47,311 nucleotides of DNA from Acidobacteriota bacterium (GTDB taxonomy: Bacteria > Acidobacteriota > Blastocatellia > RBC074): assembly GCA_018268995.1 (NCBI GenBank), contig JAFDVL010000023.1, forward strand, positions 1-47,311. Direction: 5' to 3'. Positions within the stretch are counted from its first letter, which is position 1; the number at the start of each line of letters is the position of its first letter. The translations under genes were made by a program, and so were the position numbers. Of this stretch, positions 34,741 through 42,478 are shown one piece after another. The notes beneath the pieces are model-generated. The model searched no databases and had not been told where the DNA came from. It saw only the letters and a program-made list of their open reading frames with translations.

Positions 34741-35829
34741 TTATTTCGATTCTTCAAGCAACGCCGCCAGATGCTCTTTCCAGATCGCAGGCAAGGAGTG
34801 GGTGCCGTGCCCACGTGTCTTGTCGCTGATGGGAATAAGCACAAAACGCCCGCGCCTCACGCGTTTGATTTCTTGTTCAATGATGCCGAGTTCCGGTGGA
34901 TTGACTTGATCGTCGGCAGAGTTGATCGCTACGAGCGGTGCTTTGATCGTTTCAAGCTTGGGGGCCGGGTCATATTCGCGCGAAGAATCGAATTGATAGA
35001 GCATATCGTTCGCATCGGTGGTGCGCAGTCGTGACTGCACCATCTGGTCAAAGAGTTTATCTGCTGCGTCGCGTGTCGGCGCTTGTTTGTACCATTGCAG
35101 CGGCACACTTGACATAAACAGCAACGTATAAATCGCCGAAGTCAGACCGCGCACGGGTTGGGTTTTGTATTCGCCGCCCTGCCAGTCGGGATCGTTTTTG
35201 ATCGCATCAATGACCATCCGGCGCGTCATGCGATTGCGCCCGGAAAGCTGCACTGGCAAGCTGGCAAGCGGCATCAGCGCATCCATAAAATCAGGAAACA
35301 TCTCGCCCCAGACCCAACTGTGCATCCCGCCCATCGAAGTCCCCATCACCAATCGCAAATGATTCACGCCCAGGCTTTCGGTCAATAACCGATGTTGCAG
35401 CCTGACCATGTCGTTGTAGTCGTAATGCGGAAACTTCGCGTGCAATCCATCGCTTGGCTTGGATGATTGGCCGTGCCCAACATTGTCCGGCAGGATGATG
35501 AAATACTTTGTCGCATCCAATAACTGACCGGGGCCAAACAAAACTCCTGCGAATTGCGCTGACAAAAAGTTGGTTCCCGCGCCGCCCGTGCCGTGCAGGA
35601 TGAGCACCGCATTTCGTGCTTTGCCTGTTGCGTCGCGTTGCAAGGTGCCAATCGTGCGGTAATGCAGTTTTACTTCAGACAATGTCTCGCCACTCTCAAA
35701 TTGAAATCCGCGCACTACGAAATCGCCTTGCACGGGGGCCGGATAATTGGCCGACGGATTGCCTTGCCCGAAAACCAGGTTGGCATTGAGGAAGAGCAGC
35801 AATGCGGAAAAGATCAGCCTTTGTGTCAT
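34741..35829 (-). CDS. Exported alpha/beta-hydrolase, homoserine acetyltransferase (MetX)-like
   Basis: A 362-residue protein with a signal peptide (MTQRLIFSALLLFLNANLVF, GQ). The alpha/beta-hydrolase fold shows LILHGTGGAGTNFLS (oxyanion loop), the nucleophile elbow VMGTSMGGMHSWVWGEMFPD, an acid loop (AINSADDQVNP) and a late GHGTHSL (His). The arrangement and the YRTIGTLQRDATGKARNAVL opening are MetX/homoserine O-acetyltransferase-like, but the export signal argues against a biosynthetic role; a secreted esterase, amidase or acyltransferase is more likely. The ATG has no ribosome-binding site that I can see. Confidence 0.87.
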   Translation of the reverse strand: MTQRLIFSALLLFLNANLVFGQGNPSANYPAPVQGDFVVRGFQFESGETLSEVKLHYRTIGTLQRDATGKARNAVLILHGTGGAGTNFLSAQFAGVLFGPGQLLDATKYFIILPDNVGHGQSSKPSDGLHAKFPHYDYNDMVRLQHRLLTESLGVNHLRLVMGTSMGGMHSWVWGEMFPDFMDALMPLASLPVQLSGRNRMTRRMVIDAIKNDPDWQGGEYKTQPVRGLTSAIYTLLFMSSVPLQWYKQAPTRDAADKLFDQMVQSRLRTTDANDMLYQFDSSREYDPAPKLETIKAPLVAINSADDQVNPPELGIIEQEIKRVRRGRFVLIPISDKTRGHGTHSLPAIWKEHLAALLEESK

Positions 35830-35897
35830 AAAAGTAAGAAGGAAAGAAACAGGGGAGACTCAATTCAAGCTCGAATCTCCCCTGCTGCAAATGAAAC

Positions 35898-36012
35898 TAG
35901 ATCAGTTTTCAGTTGCGTGTATGGTTACCCGGTCGCTACCGCTCGCGGTACTGTACCCGGAGCGGTAGCGACGTGGGTGACGGCTCCATCCACTGAATTG
36001 AAAACCGATCTA
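35898..36012. repeat. Composite palindromic repeat with family E core, copy 2
   Basis: Outer arms at 35898-35917 (TAGATCAGTTTTCAGTTG) and 35993-36012 pair imperfectly. The inner element 35923-35981 has perfect 12-bp arms, TCGCTACCGCTC at 35933-35944 and GAGCGGTAGCGA at 35960-35971, around a 15-base loop that reads GCGGTACTGTACCCG. On the minus strand the left half is CAGTACCGCGAGCGGTAGCG ACCGGG, the same as the repeat at 22258 with an extra AGCGGTAG. It lies between the hydrolase start and the sortilin-like gene stop. Confidence 0.8.
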
Positions 36013-36020
36013 AAATGGAA

Positions 36021-39000
36021 TTACTTGAATGTGTCGGCTTCAACCACGACTTTCGTCGTCAGTTCTTTGCCATCCACGGTAAGCTTGACCAGATAAGCGC
36101 CGGGTTCCAATGCAGGCCCAAAATTTAACCCACGACCGCCACCTCCACCGCCGCCACCGCGACCACCGGCTTGCCCCGGCTGTGCAGCGCCAGCCGCCGC
36201 TGGTTGCCCGGCTGGTTGGCTGCCGGATGCCGGAGTTGCCGCCGTCTGTGGAGCAGTTGGCGCATTGCCGCCACCCCCAAAGCCACCGCCGAATCCTGCT
36301 GGTCGTTGCGGCGGGTCGCCACGCAAATTCCATTGCACCCGGTTGATTCCAACCTCTTTCGTGCCCGTCAGATTGCGCACGACTTTGCCGGTGATGTCGC
36401 TGATTGTGATTTTGACATCACCGCTTGGCGCAGACTTCAACTGATAGCTAATCGCTGTGCCTTGCGGAGCATTTGCGCCGCGAAACATTTTTTGCCCGCC
36501 AATGTAACGACTGAGCGCAAGATCCGTCAGCCAGTTGGTGCCGGGGCGGACCTCAAACAAATGCACGTCGGCTGCCATTGTTTTATCGTTCAATTGCTGT
36601 AACGGCGAGATGTCATCGCAAATGTAAATGCCGCGACCATGAGTGCCAACAATCAAATCGTTATCACGCGGATGAATCAGCAAATCGTCAATCCGCACGA
36701 TAGGTAATCCCGTCATAAATTGCTTCCACTCGCCGCCGCCGTTCAGCGAAATGTACAGACCATATTCCGTGCCGACGAACAGCAGGTTCTTATTCTTCGG
36801 GTCTTCACGAATCACGTTGACATTGCCGTTGGCAGGCAGGTTGCTCGCAATCGAAGTCCACGTTGCGCCGTAATCCTTCGTGACATAGACATACGGCTTC
36901 ATATCGTCATTGCGGTGGTTGTCAATTGTGACGTAGCACGTGCCTGCGTCGAAGTGCGAAGGCTCAACCCGCGAGATGTGAATGTAGCCTTCGGGCGCAC
37001 CTTTAACGTTACTGATGACATTGGACCAACTGACACCTCCATCCTTGCTGACTTGCAAATTGCCGTCTTCGGTGCCAACCCAAAGCACACCGGGAACAAT
37101 CGGCGATTCAGCCAGCACGCTGATAAAGCTGTTGCTGGCATAGCCATCGTGTTTGCTGGCCATCGGCTGATCGCCTGCAACTCCCATAATCGAGAGCTTG
37201 CGACGGTCTACCTGTTTGGTCAGGTCAGCACTGATGATTGTCCACGTATCGCCACGATCCAGCGACCGGAACAGGCGATTGCCGCCGACATATACCGTGC
37301 GCGGGTTATGTGGGGAGAGATGAATCGGCGTGTTCCAATAAAAGCGATACTGTTCGCCTTCAGGTGGCGCAGGCACAATGTTGCTTTGGAACGGATTGCC
37401 TCCGCCAAAGAAACCGCCGCCTGCCGCCTGCATAAACGCAATCATTTGCGCCTGTTGGTCATCTGCTTGCCCGCTTTGTCCTCCAGCGGGAGCCTGCCCT
37501 AAGCGTTGGCCAGGGCGAATTTGTTCCTGCCCGCCTTGATTGGTGGCAGGTGGCGTCGTAGCAGGTTGTTGTGGAGTCGCGCCACCGCCACCACGTCCTG
37601 CGCCGAGGCCGCGTGGGCGTTGCGCTGCACGCGGACGAATCGAACGCGATTGTCCTGTGCGCAAATCGTATCGTTGCACGGCACCGTTCTGTGACTCGGA
37701 ATACACGATGTTCGGATCGGTCGGGTCTTGCAACGTGTAAAAACCATCGCCGCCGCCCACGCGGAACCAGTCTGCATTTGTGATACCAGAGGGTGATCCG
37801 CCACCGCCGCCGCCGTTGCCGCCACCTGCGCGCGTGCTGCTGGGACCGCACCAGCTCCCGTTATCCTGCAAGCCGCCGCAGACGTAGTACGGTTTGCGCA
37901 TATCGGCTGAAATCGCATAAAACTGCGCTGCTGCAATCGTGTTGATGAAATCGAACGTTTCGCCTTGGTCGTAGCTCACGTCAAGGCCGCCATCGTTGCC
38001 GACCATCAAGTGTTTGTTGTCCTTCGGATCAATCCAGATCGCGTGATGATCGCTGTGCGCAACGCCGGATAAATTCTTGAACGTCTTGCCGCCATCGGTC
38101 GAACGGCTGAAGTTCAACCCGCCCGTGTATACGATTTCCGCATTGGTCGGGTCTACACGAATTTGGCTGTAGTACATCGGGCGATTGTTTTCATTGCTGA
38201 CGAACTTCCACGTCTTGCCTTTGTCGTCTGAGCGCCAGATGCCGCTGCGTTTCGGATCGGGAGGCCGATTTTGCTGGCCGCCAAAACCGCCACCGCCGCC
38301 GCCACCACCACCTTGTTGCCCTTCCGCACCTTCAGCGGGTACTCCGGTTCCCATTTCGGTTCCGACTTCAATTTGGGCGTAGACAATGTTCGGATTGGAA
38401 CGCGCAACGTCAATGCCGATGCGTCCAAGCATTATTTCCGGCAGTCCATTGGCTTCCAGCTTCGTCCAGGTTTTGCCCGCATCTATCGTCTTCCAAATCC
38501 CCGTGCCGGGGCCGCCGCCGTTGAAGCCCCAGGCTGTGCGACGCCGCTGATAGGACGTGGCATAAAGCGTTTTGCTGTCTACGGGATCAATTACGATGTC
38601 AGTGAAGCCTGTATCTTCGTTGATGAATTTGATGTTGTTCCAGGTCTTGCCGCCATCAGTTGTTTTGTAAACTCCGCGTTCTTTGTTGGGGCCAAACAAA
38701 TGGCCGAGCGCTGCGACGTACACAATATTTGGGTCTTTCGGATCAATCACGACACGCGCGATGGATTGCGTTTCGCGCAAGCCGACATTTGTGAAGGTCT
38801 TGCCGCCATCCGTGGATTTGAATACGCCATCGCCGAAGCTGGAACTTTGCCGGTTGTTCGCTTCGCCCGTGCCGACCCAGACGATATTCAGATCGGATTG
38901 GCATACTGCCACATCACCAATCGAATGCGTTGAGTAAGAATCGAACACGGGGTCAAACGTCGTTCCGTTATTGATGGTTTTCCAAAGTCCGCCTGTGGCA

Positions 39001-39242
39001 AACGCAACGTAGTATGTTGAAGGAGTGCTTTCGACCACCGCGAAATCATCAATGCGTCCCCCCATGCTGGCCGGGCCAATGCCGCGAAAGACAAATCGCT
39101 TAAGCATTGGGTCATCCGAGAGATTGACAGGTGGGGGAGGCGCAGGTTGCTGCGGGCCGAATTGCGCCAGCAAATTTAAGGGCGCAGATAACACAAGACA
39201 CAAGGTAAGAAGAAAAAGCAGAGGTTGCCGCTTCCTATGCAT
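36021..39242 (-). CDS. Giant exported sortilin/VPS10-like propeller protein with BNR (Asp-box) repeats
   Basis: 1073 residues, with a signal peptide (KRQPLLFLLTLCLVLSAPLN, LLAQ) and AAAGGA ahead of the ATG. Most of the protein is built of repeats containing S-x-D-x-G-x-T-W/F (for example STDGGKTFTNV, TTDGGKTWNNI, SLDRGDTWTII, SKDGGVSWSNV, TKDYGATWTSI), typical of ten-bladed sortilin-like or BNR propellers. The opening FRGIGPASMGGRIDDFAVVE matches large exported proteins common in Acidobacteriota and Bacteroidota. Residues about 925-975 look like an FlgD/Ig-like domain (VKITISDITGKVVRNLTG). Three Gly/Gln/Pro-rich segments interrupt it (around 305-330, 475-490, 555-625) and one near the C-terminus (985-1040). 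Function unknown; binding of proteins or glycans is plausible. Confidence 0.9.
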   Translation of the reverse strand: MHRKRQPLLFLLTLCLVLSAPLNLLAQFGPQQPAPPPPVNLSDDPMLKRFVFRGIGPASMGGRIDDFAVVESTPSTYYVAFATGGLWKTINNGTTFDPVFDSYSTHSIGDVAVCQSDLNIVWVGTGEANNRQSSSFGDGVFKSTDGGKTFTNVGLRETQSIARVVIDPKDPNIVYVAALGHLFGPNKERGVYKTTDGGKTWNNIKFINEDTGFTDIVIDPVDSKTLYATSYQRRRTAWGFNGGGPGTGIWKTIDAGKTWTKLEANGLPEIMLGRIGIDVARSNPNIVYAQIEVGTEMGTGVPAEGAEGQQGGGGGGGGGFGGQQNRPPDPKRSGIWRSDDKGKTWKFVSNENNRPMYYSQIRVDPTNAEIVYTGGLNFSRSTDGGKTFKNLSGVAHSDHHAIWIDPKDNKHLMVGNDGGLDVSYDQGETFDFINTIAAAQFYAISADMRKPYYVCGGLQDNGSWCGPSSTRAGGGNGGGGGGSPSGITNADWFRVGGGDGFYTLQDPTDPNIVYSESQNGAVQRYDLRTGQSRSIRPRAAQRPRGLGAGRGGGGATPQQPATTPPATNQGGQEQIRPGQRLGQAPAGGQSGQADDQQAQMIAFMQAAGGGFFGGGNPFQSNIVPAPPEGEQYRFYWNTPIHLSPHNPRTVYVGGNRLFRSLDRGDTWTIISADLTKQVDRRKLSIMGVAGDQPMASKHDGYASNSFISVLAESPIVPGVLWVGTEDGNLQVSKDGGVSWSNVISNVKGAPEGYIHISRVEPSHFDAGTCYVTIDNHRNDDMKPYVYVTKDYGATWTSIASNLPANGNVNVIREDPKNKNLLFVGTEYGLYISLNGGGEWKQFMTGLPIVRIDDLLIHPRDNDLIVGTHGRGIYICDDISPLQQLNDKTMAADVHLFEVRPGTNWLTDLALSRYIGGQKMFRGANAPQGTAISYQLKSAPSGDVKITISDITGKVVRNLTGTKEVGINRVQWNLRGDPPQRPAGFGGGFGGGGNAPTAPQTAATPASGSQPAGQPAAAGAAQPGQAGGRGGGGGGGGRGLNFGPALEPGAYLVKLTVDGKELTTKVVVEADTFK

Positions 39243-39550
39243 AGGGGAAAGTCCTTTCCTGAATGTGAAACATTTCGAGTTTTTAGGAGTACAGCAAATT
39301 ATTTATCAGAACAGCATCAAATACGAAAGCCCTTATCATCAGGTAACAGAATTCTGAGCGCATTCTTTTGTTTATGCTTCGACGTCGCCGACATTATTGT
39401 TGCAGCATGTTCAGTGCCCACAATATTGCGGTCAGGAGGACGCTTTACTCTGCGGAATCGTTGATTTCGGAGCGGGTTGAATTTTCGATTCGTGCCGCGT
39501 ACAGTGCATCCATCAGAAACGACTCGCCCAACGACACTGGAGGTCATCGT
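39243..39550. other. 308-base intergenic region between divergent genes
   Basis: No gene is supported here. An open frame extends upstream from the TPR gene through this region but lacks a ribosome-binding site and looks like translated non-coding sequence. The region should hold promoters for both flanking genes. One candidate for the plus strand is described separately at 39477-39505. No long palindrome was seen. Confidence 0.7.
39477..39505 (+). promoter_or_regulatory. Possible promoter for the TPR protein gene
   Basis: TTGAAT (39477-39482), a 17-base spacer and TACAGT (39500-39505), each four or five of six consensus positions, 45 bases before the start codon at 39551. Confidence 0.4.
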
Positions 39551-41269
39551 ATGAAGCAGAACATCTTGTCATTCACCTGTTGCATCGCCTTTTGTTTCGC
39601 CACTTTGGCGCAAACGCAAACTCCGCCCACGGATAACACACAGATTTGCCATTTGCCCAATGCGACCAAGGCTGCGACAAAGCCTGCGGTGCTGATGGAA
39701 GGGTATGGCAAAGTCCAAATGCCGGTCACGACAAAGTCTGCCGAAGCGCAGGCATTTTTCAATCAGGGTTTGGCATTGATGCATTCGTTCTGGTTTTACG
39801 AAGCTGACCGCAGTTTTGCGCGTGCCGCTCAACTTGATCCCGAATGTGCGATGGCACAATGGGGCATTGCGATGAGCGATGTGAACGAAGAGCGCCGTAA
39901 CGCTGCAATCAAACGGGCAAAACAATTAGCGCCCAAAGTGACGGAGCGCGAACAGCTGTACATCACCGCAGTCGAAGCGCGTTACACCGGAGAAAAGAGC
40001 ACTGTGCAAAACAATGGTTTTCTTGGCTCCAGCGAGGATTTTAAGAAAGCCTTGCGCAAGCTGGTCTCGCTTTATAACGATGATCTCGAAGCCAAACTCT
40101 TTCTTGCGCTGGCTTCGATGTCAGGCTACGAACGCGATGGCACGCCGCGACCCGGCACCGTCGAAGCGATTGCGCTGTTGCAAGCCGTACTGGCCAAATC
40201 GCCGAATCATTTGGCTGCGCATCACTACATGATTCACGCAACTGAAGCCGGAAAGCGCGCCATTGATGGTGTTCCCTCCGCCGATGTCTACGGCACACTT
40301 GCGCCGAAAGTCGGCCACGCCGTTCACATGCCCGGTCACACCTACGTTCACGTAGATCGTTGGGAAGACGCGGCGAAAGTCTTTGAGGCGTCGGCTGAAG
40401 TGGATCGCGCCTACATTCGTGACAATAAGGAAACCACTGATCACGCCGCCGGGCCATACGGCCACAACGTGCATTTTGGGGCAAATGTCTACGGTTATCT
40501 GGGACGCTATCGTGACGCAATGCGCCTGAGTCAGGAATTGCTTGACGTGGCGAAACAACCCGGCGAAGACAAGTCGCGCGCTGGATTTGAAGGCCGTCTG
40601 GCACGACTCAGAATCCTGACCCGTTTTGAAAAGTGGAATGAAATTCTTGACGGCAAGTCATTGCCTGATGAAGGCAACTACGAAATCTTCAAAGCGTGGC
40701 GATATTATGCGACAGCCTTAGCGCAACTTGGCAAAGGCGATGTGAATGCGACGCGCACCACGCTGGACGCGCTCGAACGTGAAACAGCGTGGATGAAAGA
40801 CAAACTTGCCAAAGCCAAAGACCTGCCGCAACTCGGTCGCCAACGCCAACAACTCCGCGCCCTCAGCGTCGCTCCGATTGAATTGAAAGCTCGTCTTGCC
40901 GCTCGCGAAGGCAAAGCTGACGATGCCCTCAACCTCATCCGTGAAGCCATTGAAGCCGAAATCAACCTCGGCTATTCCGAACCTCCCTTGTATCCACAAC
41001 CTACGGAAGAGATCGCCGGAAAACTCGCGCTCGACCTCAAGCGTTACACCGAAGCTGAAGAGTTCTTCCGCGCTGCCCTTGAACGTGATCCCGGCAGCGG
41101 TCGTGCTTACTTTGGCCTGATGCAGGCGCAGCAAAATCTGGGCAAACAAAACGAAGCGCGCGAAATTTACGCGAAGTTTATTAAAGCTTGGGCTAAGGCG
41201 GATGATGACTTGCCGGAAATGAAGCAAATAAAAACGAATGGTTTCGGAAGTTCTGTTAGCGTTAAGTAA
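39551..41269 (+). CDS. Exported tetratricopeptide-repeat protein
   Basis: 572 residues from the ATG at 39551, which has GGAGG seven bases before and a signal peptide after it (MKQNILSFTCCIAFCFATLA, QTQT). TPR-like helical pairs are visible: AQAFFNQGLALMHSFWFYEA with SFARAAQLDPECAMAQWGIA near the start, LAALREGKADDALNLIREAI-type units later, and RYTEAEEFFRAALERDPGSG with AYFGLMQAQQNLGKQNEARE at the end. The central part holds HYMIHATEAGKRAIDG and HAVHMPGHTYVHVDRWEDAA, His-rich segments shared with a family of exported TPR proteins in these phyla; whether they bind metal is unknown. No enzyme domain is recognised. Confidence 0.85.
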   Translation: MKQNILSFTCCIAFCFATLAQTQTPPTDNTQICHLPNATKAATKPAVLMEGYGKVQMPVTTKSAEAQAFFNQGLALMHSFWFYEADRSFARAAQLDPECAMAQWGIAMSDVNEERRNAAIKRAKQLAPKVTEREQLYITAVEARYTGEKSTVQNNGFLGSSEDFKKALRKLVSLYNDDLEAKLFLALASMSGYERDGTPRPGTVEAIALLQAVLAKSPNHLAAHHYMIHATEAGKRAIDGVPSADVYGTLAPKVGHAVHMPGHTYVHVDRWEDAAKVFEASAEVDRAYIRDNKETTDHAAGPYGHNVHFGANVYGYLGRYRDAMRLSQELLDVAKQPGEDKSRAGFEGRLARLRILTRFEKWNEILDGKSLPDEGNYEIFKAWRYYATALAQLGKGDVNATRTTLDALERETAWMKDKLAKAKDLPQLGRQRQQLRALSVAPIELKARLAAREGKADDALNLIREAIEAEINLGYSEPPLYPQPTEEIAGKLALDLKRYTEAEEFFRAALERDPGSGRAYFGLMQAQQNLGKQNEAREIYAKFIKAWAKADDDLPEMKQIKTNGFGSSVSVK

Positions 41270-41449
41270 CGCTGCTCTGCAAGATCGCGTAGGTAGTTGG
41301 TACGGTTGCTGTATTTTTTTCGGGCAGCTTTACTGGAAGCATGGGTTTCTCGTATGAATTCGCCGTAGCGTGGCCGACCTTATTCCCTCTATTCGTACAA
41401 AAAAACAGTGGCATGCTGGTTGCTTATCTGCATTGCAGGAGGAAACATT

Positions 41450-41548
41450 ATGCTTAGATTTTTAGCATCTTACGGTATTGCCAAGCTTTTGGGCGGCGGA
41501 TTGTTTTTAGCGATTATTATCTGGCTTCTCTTGCGAATGGTGAGCTAG
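41450..41548 (+). CDS. Predicted 32-residue single-span membrane peptide
   Basis: An open frame too short for most gene callers, but preceded by a near-perfect GGAGGAAACATT before its ATG. It encodes MLRFLASYGIAKLLGGGLFL followed by AIIIWLLLRMVS: a basic N-terminus, one hydrophobic helix (about residues 13-28) and a short tail. The next 80 bases hold an inverted repeat that could end the transcript. No homologue is known to me; its style resembles other short stress-type membrane peptides. The next gene is convergent, so it stands alone. Confidence 0.6.
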   Translation: MLRFLASYGIAKLLGGGLFLAIIIWLLLRMVS

Positions 41549-41587
41549 GCAGAGAGGTTGAGCGCTGAGGAGCCGCGCGTTTTATCA

Positions 41588-41625
41588 GCTCAGAGGAGCG
41601 AGTCGTTATTTTCGTTCCTCTGAGC
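41588..41625. terminator. Inverted repeat after the small membrane peptide gene
   Basis: GCTCAGAGGA (41588-41597) and TCCTCTGAGC (41616-41625) form a perfect 10-bp stem with an 18-base loop; adjacent CGA/TCG bases can extend it inward past one mismatch. No long T-run follows, so termination is uncertain on either strand; the convergent transglutaminase gene ends 41 bases further on. Confidence 0.5.
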
Positions 41626-41665
41626 ATGGTTCGAGAACCTGTTGCTTTGGGCTTCCTGAGACAAT

Positions 41666-42466
41666 TTACCCTGCTGACTCATTGCCTTCTTCATTGTTTA
41701 CCCAAACACGCATTTTGGTCAGGGTTGCTGATCCGAATTGTGTAGCAAGTGCTACATCGGCGGCATCGCGCCCATAAGCAATCACAATGCGGCCTCCGCG
41801 TGGTTCGGTTTGTGTGGCGTCGAATGTATACCAGCGCCCACCGACAAAAGCCTCAAACCAGGCGTGCAAATCCATTGGCTTTAATTCGTAGAGATACCCA
41901 ACCACCATCCGAGCAGCAATATCCAGACTGCGACAGAGGGTAATGCCCAAGTGCGCAAAGTCGCGGCATACGCCTATTCGTTGTGTGGCTGTGTCGTGCG
42001 CAGTGGTTGAGACATTGCTGGTGCCGTAACGATATTCAATATTCGTCTGAATCCAACTGCGAATCGCTTCTACCTGATCGTATCCAGCCGTTGCTTCGGC
42101 AGTAATTTCGGTGGCTAAATCTACCATTAGATCGGACTGACAATAGCGGCTGGGCAGCAAATATTGCAGCACATTATCTGGTAATTCCTGAATTGGCGTG
42201 AACGGCGCACCAACGGCGACATCAATGATCGGCACCGTCTCTACGCCCGCGCTGGCTGTCACGGTGAAGGGGCCTTCAGCCGCAACCAGACGCTGGCAAA
42301 GATTGCCATAGTTATCTATGTATTCAGTGATGGGAACCTTGGGCGAAATTGCATACCGTTCTTCTGCAACCCACTGTCCATAACCGCTTCGGGGGCGCAA
42401 CATCAACACAAAAGTAGTGGGCGTGTTGATTTCGTATTCAATCTCGCAGCCTGCATTTAGATACAT
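41666..42466 (-). CDS. Transglutaminase-like cysteine protease family protein
   Basis: A 266-residue transglutaminase-core protein. The catalytic triad is clear: Cys167 in QRIGVCRDFAHLGITLCRSL, His201 in MDLHAWFEAFVGGRWYTFDA and Asp216. An N-terminal beta-rich domain (residues 1-100, EYEINTPTTFVLMLRPRSG) precedes the core, as in the usual bacterial two-domain members. No signal peptide is present. Bacterial members are mostly peptidases or amidases rather than cross-linkers. AAGGAA lies ahead of the ATG, and the gene begins 12 bases after the penicillin acylase gene ends, so both are on one transcript; this suggests related work on amide bonds. Confidence 0.92.
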   Translation of the reverse strand: MYLNAGCEIEYEINTPTTFVLMLRPRSGYGQWVAEERYAISPKVPITEYIDNYGNLCQRLVAAEGPFTVTASAGVETVPIIDVAVGAPFTPIQELPDNVLQYLLPSRYCQSDLMVDLATEITAEATAGYDQVEAIRSWIQTNIEYRYGTSNVSTTAHDTATQRIGVCRDFAHLGITLCRSLDIAARMVVGYLYELKPMDLHAWFEAFVGGRWYTFDATQTEPRGGRIVIAYGRDAADVALATQFGSATLTKMRVWVNNEEGNESAG

Positions 42467-42478
42467 TGGTTTTCCTTG

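Noticed and set aside
39368..39550. Upstream extension of the TPR gene by 61 codons
   Set aside because: The stretch is Arg-rich with no family match, while the ATG at 39551 has a strong ribosome-binding site and is followed at once by a signal peptide.
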